NCBI GenBank assembly: GCA_036320915.1
Contig: JAXBDG010000019.1
Span: forward strand, 558,001-622,000
Length of the DNA stretch: 64,000 nucleotides
Source: Linnemannia elongata
Lineage: Eukaryota; Mortierellomycota; Mortierellomycetes; Mortierellales; Mortierellaceae
Direction of reading: 5' to 3'
Below, piece by piece: positions 1 through 10,766 of this stretch; within the stretch, counting starts at the first letter, position 1; each line of letters begins with the position of its first letter. Made by a program: the position numbers and the translations under genes. Under the pieces are notes generated by a model. That model searched no databases and was not told the origin of the DNA. It was given only the letters and a program-made list of their open reading frames with translations.

Positions 1-870
1 CAATGCGGGGTTTTTATGAGCAGAATACAAAGACAAGATGCAAGGGTTGGCTGCTGCTGTGGGACGCAACGCGGTTATTGTGCAGTGTACATGGACGAGG
101 ACAAGGGAAAAGATGGAGCCTGGGTAGGTGCACGTTTGGATCAGGTCAGCCCTCTTGCTCATCTCTCAACTAGGTGTTATGCATCTCCGAAAATGCGACT
201 TAGCTCAATGCTCTTTTAATGACCAACCACACTCTTTTGCCTTCATCTCTTCCTTTTACACTCTTTTTCTCCCTCCCTCATCGAGACCCTCCCCTTTTTC
301 TGTTTTTTTCTCCAGTCTACGGACCGGCGCCAGCATGAAAAAAAGACTTCACTTGGTGTCGCGGCTGTTCCTTCTTTTCGTTCATCCAAGCCAGCTTCCA
401 TTCGAATCTCATGCTCCGAAAAAAATCGTGCAATTTCTTCCCCCTTTCCTCCCTCTGCTCCTGTTTCGATGTTCTCCTCCTCCGACTTCTGCTACGATAT
501 GCACCCCTTGTAACAGATACTCAACATCAGTAACCCTCATGCATGGGGTTTTTTTGTTGACACCCCTCCTGCTCCCCTTTTTTCCTTCTTTTGACGCGCC
601 CTGAATGAAGCTGAAGATAACATCGGAAACTGGGCAACAAATCCAAATGCAAGAAGCACACACCAAACCCTTACCTAACAGTACTCTCCTTCCCACCCTC
701 TCTCTTTCCCTCCTTTTCTTTCTTTTACCCCCAAGTTCAGTCCAGCTCAAGAGGAGTACGATCCACAAAAAAAAAACGAGGTAAAGACATAAGATGAAAA
801 AAGAGCTGCAGGTAATTGGAACATAGAAATTACATTTTAAAACAAAAAAGGGCATTTTTTTTTTTAAATC
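1..870. other. Non-coding flank at window start
   Basis: No convincing gene is seen. The stretch is rich in short pyrimidine runs on the + strand, and the open frames in it (for example 128-604 + and 409-855 -) are low-complexity. It lies downstream of the minus-strand gene ending at 871 and probably includes its 3' untranslated region. Confidence 0.5.
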
Positions 871-2187
871 CTAAGCCTGTGCAGCCAACGATTTTTTGGA
901 AATCATCGCCGGCACCATCACCGCCGCCGCCGCTCCTGGCTTCTGTTTGTTGTTACCGTTTCTGTGGGGATGCTTGATCTTGGACCAAACCTGGCGTAAA
1001 TAGCATCGACCACAGTTTCCTCCTCCTGCAACTCCACCGTGTGGCGATGACGGAGATTTCAGGTTCGTCGTTGACTCTGCTAGACCTCCCTTTCCCTTCC
1101 CTCCTTCTTTTTTCCCTCCTCCGACTCCTTTGTTTTTGCCAAATGAAAGGTCCAATCGATGTGGTTTAGAGCTCGATGACGGTGTTATGGATGCTGACGA
1201 GAAGCTGAATGTTGAAGAGGAAGGGTTGTCGACTTGCATTGGATGCTGAGGTGGTGTGTCGTCCGTCAACGACGAGAGGGAACCTGGTAAAGGAGACGAA
1301 GAGCTTGCACCACCGTGTCCAAGCCGTCGGTCGCGTTCGCGCTCGCGTTTGTCTTCCTCCTGCCCCTGTCCGCGTTCGAGGGGCTGCAATGCAATACCTT
1401 CTTCTTCCTCCTCCTCCTCCTCCTCTGTGGCCCTCGTCATCAACGCATACGCCGGTGTTTGTATCGTTTCGGGTTTCTTCCTCCGGAAAAGTTTCGCAAC
1501 TCGACTTCGCTTTTTCATAACAAACACACCACCACCACCTAAACTCTCCCTCCTCGCAGTCGAAAACCCTTGGCTCACCATCTCACCTACCTCCTGTCCC
1601 TCTCCTCCCCTCCCATCAGCAATCCCCACCCCTAGACGCCCTCCTGACGCGCCCTGGCTATACGACTCTGACGACTGTGACCCCCTCCTACTACTCGAAA
1701 CCGACACCCGTCTCCCTCCAGCCTTAGCCTTCTTCAGCGCCCGTTTTCGATCCATTTTCTTCTGCTTTTCCCTCTGCTTCTCCGCCGCCTTCAACTCCTT
1801 GGCCTCTTGCTTTTGCTGCTTCTTGAGTTTCCGAGCCCGTTTGTATTCCTGGTATTCGTACTCGTCTGCCTCATCCTCCGAATTGCGTCTCTCAACCTCT
1901 TCATCTTCCTCAGCGTTTTTGTTAGAGTAGCGGTTTCCTTTGGCACCTAGTAGGAGCTTGCTGCTCGAGGAATTCTTGTTCTTCGTTGATGCAGATGATT
2001 GAAGACTAGGAAGGGTCGCTTTTTGGTAGGAGTCGTGGTCAAATGTTGTGGTGGTGGTCGATGGACCTGTTGCTGCTGCAATGGAGACAACTATGGTCGG
2101 AGTCTGGGCTTGCTGCTGCTGTGATTGTTGGCTGTCGGCAGTGGCGTGGCGGTCCTTGGTGACCGACTTGGGGATGTATGTATCCAT
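871..2187 (-). CDS. Low-complexity charged protein, unknown function
   Basis: A single open exon of 438 residues from the ATG at 2187-2185. The frame stays open about 96 bases further upstream, but the inner ATG (MDTYIPKSV...) starts the more protein-like sequence, so I chose it. The N-terminal ~90 residues are Gln/Ser/Thr-rich. A highly charged Lys/Glu/Arg stretch (about residues 95-160) is probably a long helix or coiled coil. It is followed by Arg-Arg-x-Ser motifs typical of basophilic-kinase sites, a run of nine Glu, and Gly/Ser/Lys-rich sequence to the end. There is no signal peptide, membrane segment or recognised domain. A largely disordered nuclear or cytoplasmic protein fits best; no function can be assigned. 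Low complexity lowers confidence, but a 1.3-kb open frame with mixed codon use supports a real gene. Confidence 0.6.
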   Translation of the reverse strand: MDTYIPKSVTKDRHATADSQQSQQQQAQTPTIVVSIAAATGPSTTTTTFDHDSYQKATLPSLQSSASTKNKNSSSSKLLLGAKGNRYSNKNAEEDEEVERRNSEDEADEYEYQEYKRARKLKKQQKQEAKELKAAEKQREKQKKMDRKRALKKAKAGGRRVSVSSSRRGSQSSESYSQGASGGRLGVGIADGRGGEGQEVGEMVSQGFSTARRESLGGGGVFVMKKRSRVAKLFRRKKPETIQTPAYALMTRATEEEEEEEEEGIALQPLERGQGQEEDKRERERDRRLGHGGASSSSPLPGSLSSLTDDTPPQHPMQVDNPSSSTFSFSSASITPSSSSKPHRLDLSFGKNKGVGGGKKEGGKGKGGLAESTTNLKSPSSPHGGVAGGGNCGRCYLRQVWSKIKHPHRNGNNKQKPGAAAAVMVPAMISKKSLAAQA

Positions 2188-3377
2188 GGTGAATAACTTG
2201 GTTTGTGTTTCCCTCGGTCGTACTAAGATATCCGTTGGATAATTCGTGTTACCCAAGTTGTGCAAGTTGGAAGAAAATAGCAAGAGAGCGAAAGAGAAAG
2301 TTTGGCGTGAGAAAGTGAAATCGAAGAAAGAGAATAGAGAGAGATGACGGGAATAGAAGGCAGGAAAGAAGACTGGGAAGTAAAGAGGAATAAGAGTAAT
2401 AACAAACCCTCTCCAGATGACGATGAATGAGAAAAGGAGTCAAAGTAGGCGATTTGTATTTTAGTGATGAAGGAAGACAGGACTGCAGTGCAGGAATGAA
2501 AATGTGGAGGGATTAAAAAAGGTAGAATTAAAATAAGGAGGTCAGGAGAGAGTTACAAAGAGAGAAAGGACAAAGAAAGGAATGAAGGCACTAAGCCGAG
2601 AGGGGTTTGTGCATAGTAGAGAATAAAGAGTGGAGAGTAGAATGGACAAGGCAAGTCAAATACCCAGAACCAGGAAGAGGTAAGTATTCCTCCTTAACAT
2701 CATGAGATACGATGGCCACACAAGGGAAAGGAGGTCCGTGTTCTCGAGTGACATACGAAAGGCAGGGATAGAGAGAATATTGTGGAAACGACAGCAGGAA
2801 GAGGTATACGACAGTACGGTTAGGTGACCTCAGACGTCGATTTCTTATTTGTCCAGTCTTCATCAACCTCCATCGTTCTTCAGTCAGTCGCCCATTCACC
2901 GTAAACAAGGGGCGCCAGTTGCAAGTTCCACAAGTCCATGGGATCATGCCACACCTCAAGACAGAACAAAAACAAGCACACCAGCTCATAAGGGATTAAA
3001 ATCACTCATTGAATGTTGAAAATTATGGCGATCTTTTCTTCAACACCATGCAAATACAGAGTTTGGCCTCTTTCATTTCTGATGAGACTGACTGAGATTC
3101 GTGAAAACTAAACTTACTCTGATTCGTTATCACGTCAAGCAAAAAAAAAAAAAAATGTCCTTGTTGAGTGCGCACGCCAACAAGAAAAATCGGGTCAAGA
3201 CTCGTAAAATGGGTGCCGAATGCTTGAAAAACGAAACGAAAGAGTCTGGGAAGGAAGATCGAGTGAAGCGTTGGAAGAGTTGATCAAAACAAAATCAAGA
3301 AGAGAAATAAGAAAGATAAGAAAGAGAGAAAGAGAGAAAGAGAGAAAGAGAGAAAGAGAGAAAGAGAGAAAGAGTGA

Positions 3378-3435
<58 letters not shown>

Positions 3436-4701
3436 TTGTTGAGAAAAGTTATTAGGACACCACACCCCGCGAGAGTGAGAGTGAGAGTGAAAGTGAGAAA
3501 AGCTAGAGAGAGAGCAAGAGAGAAGAGAGAGTAACAATGAGAGCCAACAAAGCGAAAACGAGAGCTTTACAAAATAATAAAAAAAAAAGGCACGGGCCCA
3601 GAAGGCGCCATATATATTCAAAAATGCCAAACGCCCAAACAACTTGTAGGCCAGTCGTGTGCCTCTGATACACTACACGCACTGGCATCCTTGTTGTTGG
3701 ACTAAGAAAAGCCAAAGTAGGCACTTTGCAGCCTACATCGAGAGAAATACCCAAGCTGCCGGCTCAAATTCCTTCAATTGCTGAACATCAAGCAAGAAAA
3801 GGCAAAGCATGAAAGCAAACGCCAAAAATAAAAATAAAACAACGCATGCAACAGCCTGTATGATAGCCAGAACCATAGCAAGGGAGGTGATGATCGGATC
3901 CATTATGTGCTATTTTCTACCTCGCCTCTATCTTTTTCTAGTCGACTCACATCCCCCTCATTTATCGTTTATCCGCGCACCACCTATCTACCCGACTCCC
4001 ATAACCTCTACAGGATTAGACCAACCACTCCTGGCTCCCATCCCATCCCATCAGATTAGACTGACCACTCACCTTCAGCTCTTCTTTTTTACTACCTCTA
4101 CTGCTAATACTGCTGACTGCCCAAGACCAATTATTGTGTGTGAGCACACTAATTATCGTTATGTATTGAGCGGTGTCCGTGTCTGTGTGTATTTCTCCTT
4201 AACCCCACTCATCGCTCTATCTCACTATCTCTCATTCATTCCCCTTTAATTTGGATGATCCTTCACTTTACACTTTTGTTTCTTGTTTTGCTTTTAGCAC
4301 CATGCAGCAACAACCTCCGTGAATGCTGAAAAGGCAAGTGAAAAGAAAAAGGACTAACAAAGCTCCATCGCTCCCGTATCTCCAGGTCCCAGCAAAATAA
4401 ATGGGCACACTCGCACAGACACTTGCAGCACGCTAGCGCGCTATAAAGAGGTGATGAATAAGGAGTTTTTTTATCCTTGTGAGACCACAGAGACATAACT
4501 TTGAGCGTGTGAGGCGAGCTAAATGTGCAACGACATGAACGCGTGCCTTTTGTATATGAGCGAATTGAGACCACTGTGCACGTCACAGGGAAGATGTTTT
4601 ACGCGTAGAGTGAAGTTAAACCACCAATTCTATTCTCTCCTTCACCAACCACCGCCACCATCATCATGTTCGCGAAATGTAGAGCCCTCTCCCATCCACG
4701 C
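2188..4701. other. Non-coding stretch with a purine microsatellite
   Basis: Upstream region of the 871-2187 gene and downstream flank of the peptide locus. Apart from the purine repeat at 3321-3430 nothing functional is recognised. The open frames here (for example 2591-2989 - and 3809-4249 +) have no family resemblance and no supporting splice structure. Confidence 0.5.
3321..3430 (+). repeat. (AAAGAGAG)n followed by (GA)n microsatellite
   Basis: Directly visible: an eight-base purine unit repeated several times from about 3321, changing near 3380 into an almost pure GA dinucleotide array that ends at about 3429. Confidence 0.95.
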
Positions 4702-5050
4702 TTAACCTAGACGTATGTATCTCCATCGCCACTTCCAAACCCCTCGACGCTTGAAGGACTGTGAACCTTTGCTATTAACACCAGGCTGATAACCACCAAC
4801 TCCACGGAGGGCTCTCCTCCTCTTCTTCAACTCACAATCGATATCAACCTCAGAGGCAGGCTTAGAGTCGGTACTGCCATGCTTCTTAAACTCAGCAAAT
4901 CCATCGGAGGCAGTGTCATCTATTGAGGGGAAACAGACATTGAGGCAAGTGCCTGTGTGATTTTTCGATAAGGGAGGCGGGGAGGAGTGCTGTTTGGACG
5001 ACGACCAGGACGATGGTCGCGAGGTCTGTCAATACGGCTATTGTCGCCAT
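4702..5050 (-). pseudogene. Frame-disrupted Kex2-type secreted peptide precursor
   Basis: The ATG at 5050-5048 starts a hydrophobic leader (MATIAVLTDLATIVLVVV) like that of the intact precursor at 5281-5817. This frame stops at 4916. Reading one base later, from the GTC GTC GTC triplet repeat in the leader, a second frame stays open to 4702 and carries ELKKRRR and SFKRRG, close in pattern to DLKKRRD and TFKRSG of the neighbour. A second break is likely at a GGGG run just after the last KR: the current frame reads a Trp/Arg-rich tail, whereas the +1 frame reads GFGSGDGDTYV and stops, which fits the family better. A TATAAA lies at 5161-5156, about 106 bases upstream. No GT-AG intron repairs the frame. 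It is either a recently broken tandem copy or an assembly error at two short repeats. Confidence 0.6.
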
Positions 5051-5155
5051 TCTTTTACTCTGCTTTGCTTTGTTGTTTGTGTGTATGTGCGTCTTTGGAG
5101 AAAAGGGCAAGAGAAAGAGCGAAGTGGGGAATGGTTTGGAAGCCTGCCCTTTTGC

Positions 5156-5161
5156 TTTATA
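5156..5161 (-). promoter_or_regulatory. TATA box of the disrupted peptide gene
   Basis: TATAAA on the minus strand about 106 bases upstream of the ATG at 5050. It suggests the broken copy kept a usable core promoter. Confidence 0.4.
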
Positions 5162-5280
5162 TGAAAATCTATATGTGTAAGATAAAAGAATGTACAGACT
5201 ACTTATGGACTAGGGTGTCAAATGTGTCCTCCAAGTCTGAGTCCAGTCCTAATGCTGCCGCCGCCGCCTCCTCCTCGTAT

Positions 5281-5817
5281 TTACTTGAGATCAGCATCAC
5301 CTTTTGCCACGTTAGCGAACGAGTCTACAGGATCCAGCTCGCCCCCTCTCTTCCTGAAGGTGTCGCTCATGGTGCTGCTGCGTTTTTTAAGATCGCCTCC
5401 GTATCCACCGTCTCCATAACCACCACCTTCTCCGCCCTGTGGGTTACTAGGGTTATATTCCCCACTTCTCTTGAAAGTCCTACTGATGTTGCTGGCACTC
5501 GAGCTGAGATCACGTCTTTTCTTGAGGTCGCCGCTAACTCCACTACCAAAACTCTCACTGGGGCTGAAGGAGGGGGATCTACGAGTGCCCACGCTCTCAA
5601 ACGTGCGCTTCTTGCGATCATGTTTGTCGTCTGAACGCTTGATATAGTGTTCTCCTGAGAGGTCGCTGTTGGGTCTGACGAAGGGTGCTCTCTTCTCCAT
5701 GACTTGAATGTTGGAGGACGAGGTGATTGATTCGCCGTGGGGGATGGAGGAGGAGATAGGTACCGCTTGAACCACGACGATGGCTGCGAGGACTGTCAAC
5801 ACTGTGGTGATTTTCAT
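5281..5817 (-). CDS. Secreted Kex2-processed peptide precursor (KEP-like)
   Basis: 178 residues in one exon. Residues 1-18 (MKITTVLTVLAAIVVVQA) are a clear signal peptide. The rest is hydrophilic and cut by dibasic sites after residues 43, 61, 71, 80, 101/102, 117, 146 and 157, the pattern recognised by the Golgi protease Kex2. Two segments repeat: DLKKR(R)-x-SS...S-x-TFKR-SGEYNP (97-123) and DLKKR-SSTMSDTFRKR-GGELDP (142-163); a Gly/Tyr-rich spacer (128-141) lies between. Fungal precursors of this type release several short peptides; known outcomes include mating pheromones, hydrophobin-like repellents and cyclic RiPPs. No UstY-type or other modifying enzyme is nearby, no CAAX end is present and cysteine is absent, so the products would be linear and unmodified as far as can be seen. 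The function is unknown; secretion and multi-site processing are well supported. Confidence 0.75.
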   Translation of the reverse strand: MKITTVLTVLAAIVVVQAVPISSSIPHGESITSSSNIQVMEKRAPFVRPNSDLSGEHYIKRSDDKHDRKKRTFESVGTRRSPSFSPSESFGSGVSGDLKKRRDLSSSASNISRTFKRSGEYNPSNPQGGEGGGYGDGGYGGDLKKRSSTMSDTFRKRGGELDPVDSFANVAKGDADLK

Positions 5818-6039
5818 ATCTGTTGTCGTTTTTTGATGTGTTTTTGGGTGGAGAAGGAAAAGGGCAGAGCGTGTTTAATTTGTAGCATTCGAATCGAGTC
5901 GTCAAAAAACACATTCAAGACGTCGAAGGCAAAGGGAAGTCCAAAAGGAATGCCTCCTTATTTTTTTTATGGCTGTGTAGGACTATGTTGAAAGAAGGCG
6001 GGGCAAGCGGGCGGCGAAGTACAAAGGGACGCACGAACA

Positions 6040-6040
<1 letters not shown>

Positions 6041-6079
<39 letters not shown>
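6041..6079 (+). repeat. Poly(A) tract, 39 nt
   Basis: Uninterrupted A run on the + strand, about 220 bases upstream of the start of the secreted peptide precursor (on its transcribed strand this is poly(T)). Confidence 0.97.
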
Positions 6080-6081
<2 letters not shown>

Positions 6082-6821
6082 TGACGAAAGACGTTCATAC
6101 TACTCCTGCCTTCCTGGCAAAAGTAATGGGATCAAACAAAACGAACAAAAAAAAAAGCGGATAGTGTGATCATTCTTCTACCACAATGAAGGATCCTTGA
6201 ATACACAAGGAGAAGGGCAAGGAAAATGACAAGATTCAGCCCTGTCCTATTATCGTTTTCTTCTTCTACTTCCCATCAGCGGCTCCTCTCTCTCTTAGTT
6301 ACCTTTATCCTACATCCTCTTTTACAGCCCATCGGTTCAAGACGAACACCCCCTCTTATTTTATGTCTGTCCAGGTGGATTCTAGGTACCATACGTCAAG
6401 AATAAGTATCCCATTTCCAACAAGTTTTAATGATGACAACTTATTTTACTCAAGGTCCCACTTCATGGCCAGTCCGGCTATTTTTTTCAACAAGGATGCC
6501 GTCCTGTAGATGATGTCTCTTATTATTCATCACTCACCCAACTGGGACTCCGTCATGGACACTTTCAAAACGCGTTTATTTCAAACTTGGTATGTTGGGG
6601 CGTACCAATAGTAGAAAGGCAAAAAAAAAAAAAAAAAATGCAAATCTGTAGAAAAGATACAAGGACCTTTCCCGACAAAAGAAAAAATAACAACGAAAAA
6701 ACAAAACAAATAGGAAATAAATAGGGGTGGATAGTTATTAACGATATGAGTGGAGGGGGTTAGGAAGGGGTATTATGAATAGGTAACTTAGAGGGATATA
6801 ATGGTGCATGGTGTCCGTAAC

Positions 6822-6823
<2 letters not shown>

Positions 6824-6875
<52 letters not shown>
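6824..6875 (+). repeat. (TG)n microsatellite
   Basis: A nearly perfect TG dinucleotide array of about 52 bases, located just downstream of the OFA transporter stop codon at 6944. Confidence 0.97.
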
Positions 6876-6878
<3 letters not shown>

Positions 6879-6943
6879 TGAGAAATGGTGATGGTAGTGG
6901 AGAGGAGAAACCTTTGGGTCTAGTAGTATGATAGGTCACCCTC

Positions 6944-9392
6944 TCAGACAAGATCCGCTCTCACTTCGCCGCGGGGGATGTCACCCCGAGGGATATCGGG
7001 GCGGGAGAGGGGTTCGCTGCGTGTGTTGTCGATCCTCGGTGGGTCTGAACGGGTGAGTTCACCACCAACACTAGTTCCGACAGTCAAACCACCACCATTA
7101 GTAGCAGCTGCTCCAGATGGGAACTCGCCACGGTCCATTCCACCCATAACGTCTCCCATCGAGCCCGTCGTTGTCACTACCGTCGTCTCCTCGTGGTATT
7201 TGATGTTCTAATTATTTCAATGAAGACAACAAAGAAGTTAGACTACAGTGCTTTGAAATTTAAGCAGAACAATTCTCGTACTGCTGACAAAAAAAGAATA
7301 GATATTAGAACTTACAGCCCAGAAAGATGTCCATTCCTTCTCTTCTTCCTCTGGCTTGAGGTAGTTGAACTTGAAGCGGAAGGTGCCAGTCTTCTCAAAG
7401 CGAAGAATACGGCCAAAGACACGCATACGAGTGACCTCGCCTCCGACACGAGGCAACAGTCGATCCTTGACGGTCGACCTGACAAACAGCAAAACTACAA
7501 AGCCAGTCGCTGCACAGGCGCAAAGCCAATAAAAGTTGGTGTTGTAGACCTCGGGGGATCCAGGGGAATAGCCGCGGTTACGTATCAAGTGGTTGTAGAT
7601 CAGAGTGAACAAGATACCGCCTCCAACACCGGCAATACTCCAGGCGGTCAACAGGATACCATGCAGACCCGAGATGTTGTGCATGCCAAAGAGATCGTGA
7701 ATAAACGCGGGGATGGTACCGAATCCGCCTCCGTAGGCACAAGTCAGTGTCCAGATGGCCAAGAGGAAAGCCCAGTAATTCTTGGTGACAAAGATGAGGG
7801 GCAGGACCGCGAGAATGATGACCTGAGTGCCCAACATGACAAGGTATGAGGGCTTGCGACCAATCACATCAGACAAAGACGAGAACATCAGACGACCGAC
7901 AAAGTTGAAGCCACCATTGATAGCAACGACAGTCGAGGCCGTATCGGCGCTCTTGTCAAAGACATTGATACACATGTCCGCAAGACGGGACAGGATAACC
8001 AGTCCAGAGACCAGGTTGGCCAAGAACATCATGTACATGCCCAAGTACTCATACGTGCTCAAGGCCTCACGAAGAGTCAGGTCAATAGCGGGCTCAAAAA
8101 CGATGCGGTTCTGGGGTGGCGTCTTGGAGTCGGCAATGACGGGAGGCATCGATTTTTCATCTTGCGCAGAGCCGGGCTTTTGTTGCTTGCGGGTGATGAA
8201 GAGGGTGCCATTACGGTAGATGGGGCCTCGGATCTTGGTGCGCTCGGGTGGAGGGAACCGGAAGATGAAGGCGCAGAACATGAGGATGATCCAGTAGCAG
8301 GATCCAATGACTACAAACGTCAATGTCAACCCGATGGCATTAATCAAAGGCAGGGGAATTTTTGCACAAATCAAACCACCAATACCGAATCCTAATTTTG
8401 CAGAAATGGGTTTGTGGTTTCTCATCGTTAATAATTTTGAATGCTGTAGACTAGGCGATACACGCCCATGCGCAAAATTAATAGATAAGAAAAGTTGCAG
8501 TAAAGGACTTACCACAGACAGACAAACCGGCGCCGAACCCCTTGCGCTCAGGAAACCACTTTTGAAGTGCAGAAATGGGACTGGTATTGTGTGCAATGAA
8601 GAGGAGAGCGAGTGAAAGAGAAAAATAAGTAAAGTTGTTAGAAACTCTTTCATTCTTAATTGTGCATGCTTGTGTTACCAAAGGGATAACACATCGCAAT
8701 ACTTGGAAGGAGGAAGAATGAGGGAGAAGGGGAGGACTCTTGACTTCATCGAAAGATTCCACCAGGGGAGAATCTGCCAGAGGGATATGAACAGAAAAGG
8801 AGAGGAAAGAAGGAAAGGGAAGGAAGGGGAGGGTACAGAAGGAGACAGAGTGGTTTGTCACGATGACAGCGATACCATACCTAATGTAGCAAAGTCCTAG
8901 GCCAAGACCTGAAACGACTCCGTATCCGAAAAAAACAAGAGCGATCGACTGTGCAAGGAAAAGGGTAAATCATAAGTATGGATAAACAAAAAAATAACCG
9001 CATAAGAACGTTAGTATTCTCGGATGAACACAGTTCCAAACAGGAGAAGGTGAAGAGCACAAAAGGATAGGCAGGAAGAGATAGCAAGTGTAGGTATTTG
9101 GAAGAAGATTAGGAGTATAGGTAAAGGATAGGGGTCTGGTATGTGCGGAGGTGTTGTAGAGAGGCGAGGCGATGGGTTGAGAGTAAGGATGTTTGTCGAT
9201 GTGTCGGTCTGTGGTGTGCAGGGATGGTAGACAAGATTTGATACCCTGTAAAATCGCATACACAGAAATTGACGGCTGATAGTGCGTATTGCTTCATAAA
9301 AAGACAGTCCGGAGAAGGAGAGGAGCCTGCAGACAGAGCAGTAATCATCTCAAGCGAGACATAGGCACAGATCGTGAACACAACATGCCAAC

Positions 9393-9436
<44 letters not shown>

Positions 9437-10719
9437 GGAGTGGAGTAAATGGTAAAAGGATCATCGTGCAAGGCTTTAAAGCAAAAAGGTCAGAGTAAAC
9501 TAACTATGCAAAATGGCGGGATGGGAGAACGTTACCTTAAGATGGATGCCGAGGGCGGCAACCCAGTGGCCAAAGCAAAAGAGAGACCCGCCGATTGTGG
9601 CAGCCTTCCTGGGACCATTCCTTTCTAACCAAGGACCAAGTAGCGAGGCGGCAATTCCAAGGCATCCGATATTGATGTAGAAGGTGATAGGAGCCACTTT
9701 CTAATACACCGATGGATCGCATGGAGAGAAGAGGATAGAATATGGAAAGAGATGGAGCAACAAGCAAAGTAGAAACAAGACAAAATAAATCAAGGACAAG
9801 CGAAGAAGAAGGCAGGCGGGCAGTTAGGTAGCAAGAGAGATAGGACAGAGAGAGGAGACGTAAAATTAAGGGGAAGGAAGTGATGGATGGTTTGTTAGTA
9901 TCAGGTCGCCTTTCATAGGAACGCATGCGCTTCTGATCCCTTGTCACAAGAGAGGTAAAAAAAAACACACAGCACTCCTTTCTTTTTTGTTTTGCAACTA
10001 TGCATTACACACTCACCCTCTCTTGTTCGCTCGCTCGCTCATTCTTTTTACATTCTATGTACGCGCCCTTCACGCACTTTTCCTCGTTTGTGTTACATCT
10101 TGTCTCTTCATCCGACTCTTTACTTGACTTTACTGGCCCCCTTGAACCTTAATGGTTAGCAGGTTGCCATACCCATCAGGACAACACAGTATCTGGCGAC
10201 TCATAGCACTGAGGGAGGCGGTAATGTCATTTCTAACAATTCGCTGTAACTCTCCTCCTCAATGACCCCTTCCTCCCCCTTACCAGATCTCGCTTTTTTT
10301 AGCGCCTCTTCCGTCACCCACCCCAAATGGCGACAATAAAGCGGGGCTGAAATACAGCAAACAAACAATCAAAATTCTGGTGTAGGAACAACATCATCCC
10401 TTCTATCACCATCGCCCCTTCCTTCCTTTTCCTTTTCCCTTTTCCTCTCTGCATCATCCTTCTTCTTTGATAGACCCATGGAAGATGATTTTACCTGATC
10501 GGATCCATAGATAGCATTATCAACGGGGAGGTTGAAGACTGACCAGGCATAGACGGATCCACAGATGGCTTGGAAGACCATGGCCGCTGGAGCAATGTAC
10601 CATCGTTTGAAGGGCTTGCCGAGGATAGTCCGGTCGTTCTGGATGGATTGTGTCGACCCCTTGTATTTGGTCTCGCCGTAGTAGTTTTGTATTTTACCCC
10701 AGATGTAGCTTTCCTCCAT
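6944..10719 (-). CDS. MFS transporter, oxalate/formate antiporter (OFA) type
   Basis: Six exons on the minus strand: 10719-10495, 9700-9536, 8948-8881, 8580-8513, 8391-7316 and 7207-6944. They sum to 1866 bases (621 residues) with all phases matching and GT-AG ends. Family hallmarks in order are YIAPAAMVFQAICGSVYAWS (TM1), GPWLERNGPRKAA (loop 2-3), GLGLGLCYISPISALQKWFP (TM4 and following loop), GFGIGGLI (TM5) and SDVIGRKPS in the second half. This matches OFA-type major facilitator carriers, which move mono- or dicarboxylates; the substrate cannot be told. A hydrophilic loop of about 60 residues separates the two halves. The last exon encodes a tail of about 87 hydrophilic residues with repeated Arg/Asp/Glu-Pro motifs (SDPPR, RPDIPRGDIPRGE). 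Intron 1 is about 790 bp. Intron 2 holds a 35-nt homopolymer, and a 32-nt homopolymer lies 13 bases upstream of the ATG. Confidence 0.85.
9398..9432 (+). repeat. Poly(A) tract, 35 nt, inside a transporter intron
   Basis: Uninterrupted A run within intron 2 (9535-8949) of the minus-strand OFA transporter, so the pre-mRNA would carry a U35 run. Confidence 0.97.
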
Positions 10720-10732
10720 TGCTTATTAGATG

Positions 10733-10764
<32 letters not shown>
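10733..10764 (+). repeat. Poly(A) tract, 32 nt, just upstream of the transporter start
   Basis: Uninterrupted A run; on the coding strand of the OFA gene it is poly(T), ending 13 bases before the ATG at 10719. It could be a nucleosome-excluding promoter element or lie in the 5' untranslated region. Confidence 0.97.

Positions 10765-10766
<2 letters not shown>

Larger units (their letters stand above)
5818..6943. other. Intergenic stretch with poly(A) and TG repeats
   Basis: Between the secreted peptide gene and the end of the OFA transporter. It contains a 39-nt A run and a TG array (listed separately). No gene was recognised on either strand. Confidence 0.6.

Noticed and set aside
409..855. 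Minus-strand open frame near the window start
   Set aside because: Phe/Leu-rich then Arg-rich low-complexity sequence, no homology and no splice support.
4702..4745. Trp/Arg-rich C-terminal tail of the disrupted peptide gene as an antimicrobial peptide
   Set aside because: The alternative frame gives a Gly/Ser-rich end that fits the intact relative, so the Trp/Arg tail is most likely a frameshift product.
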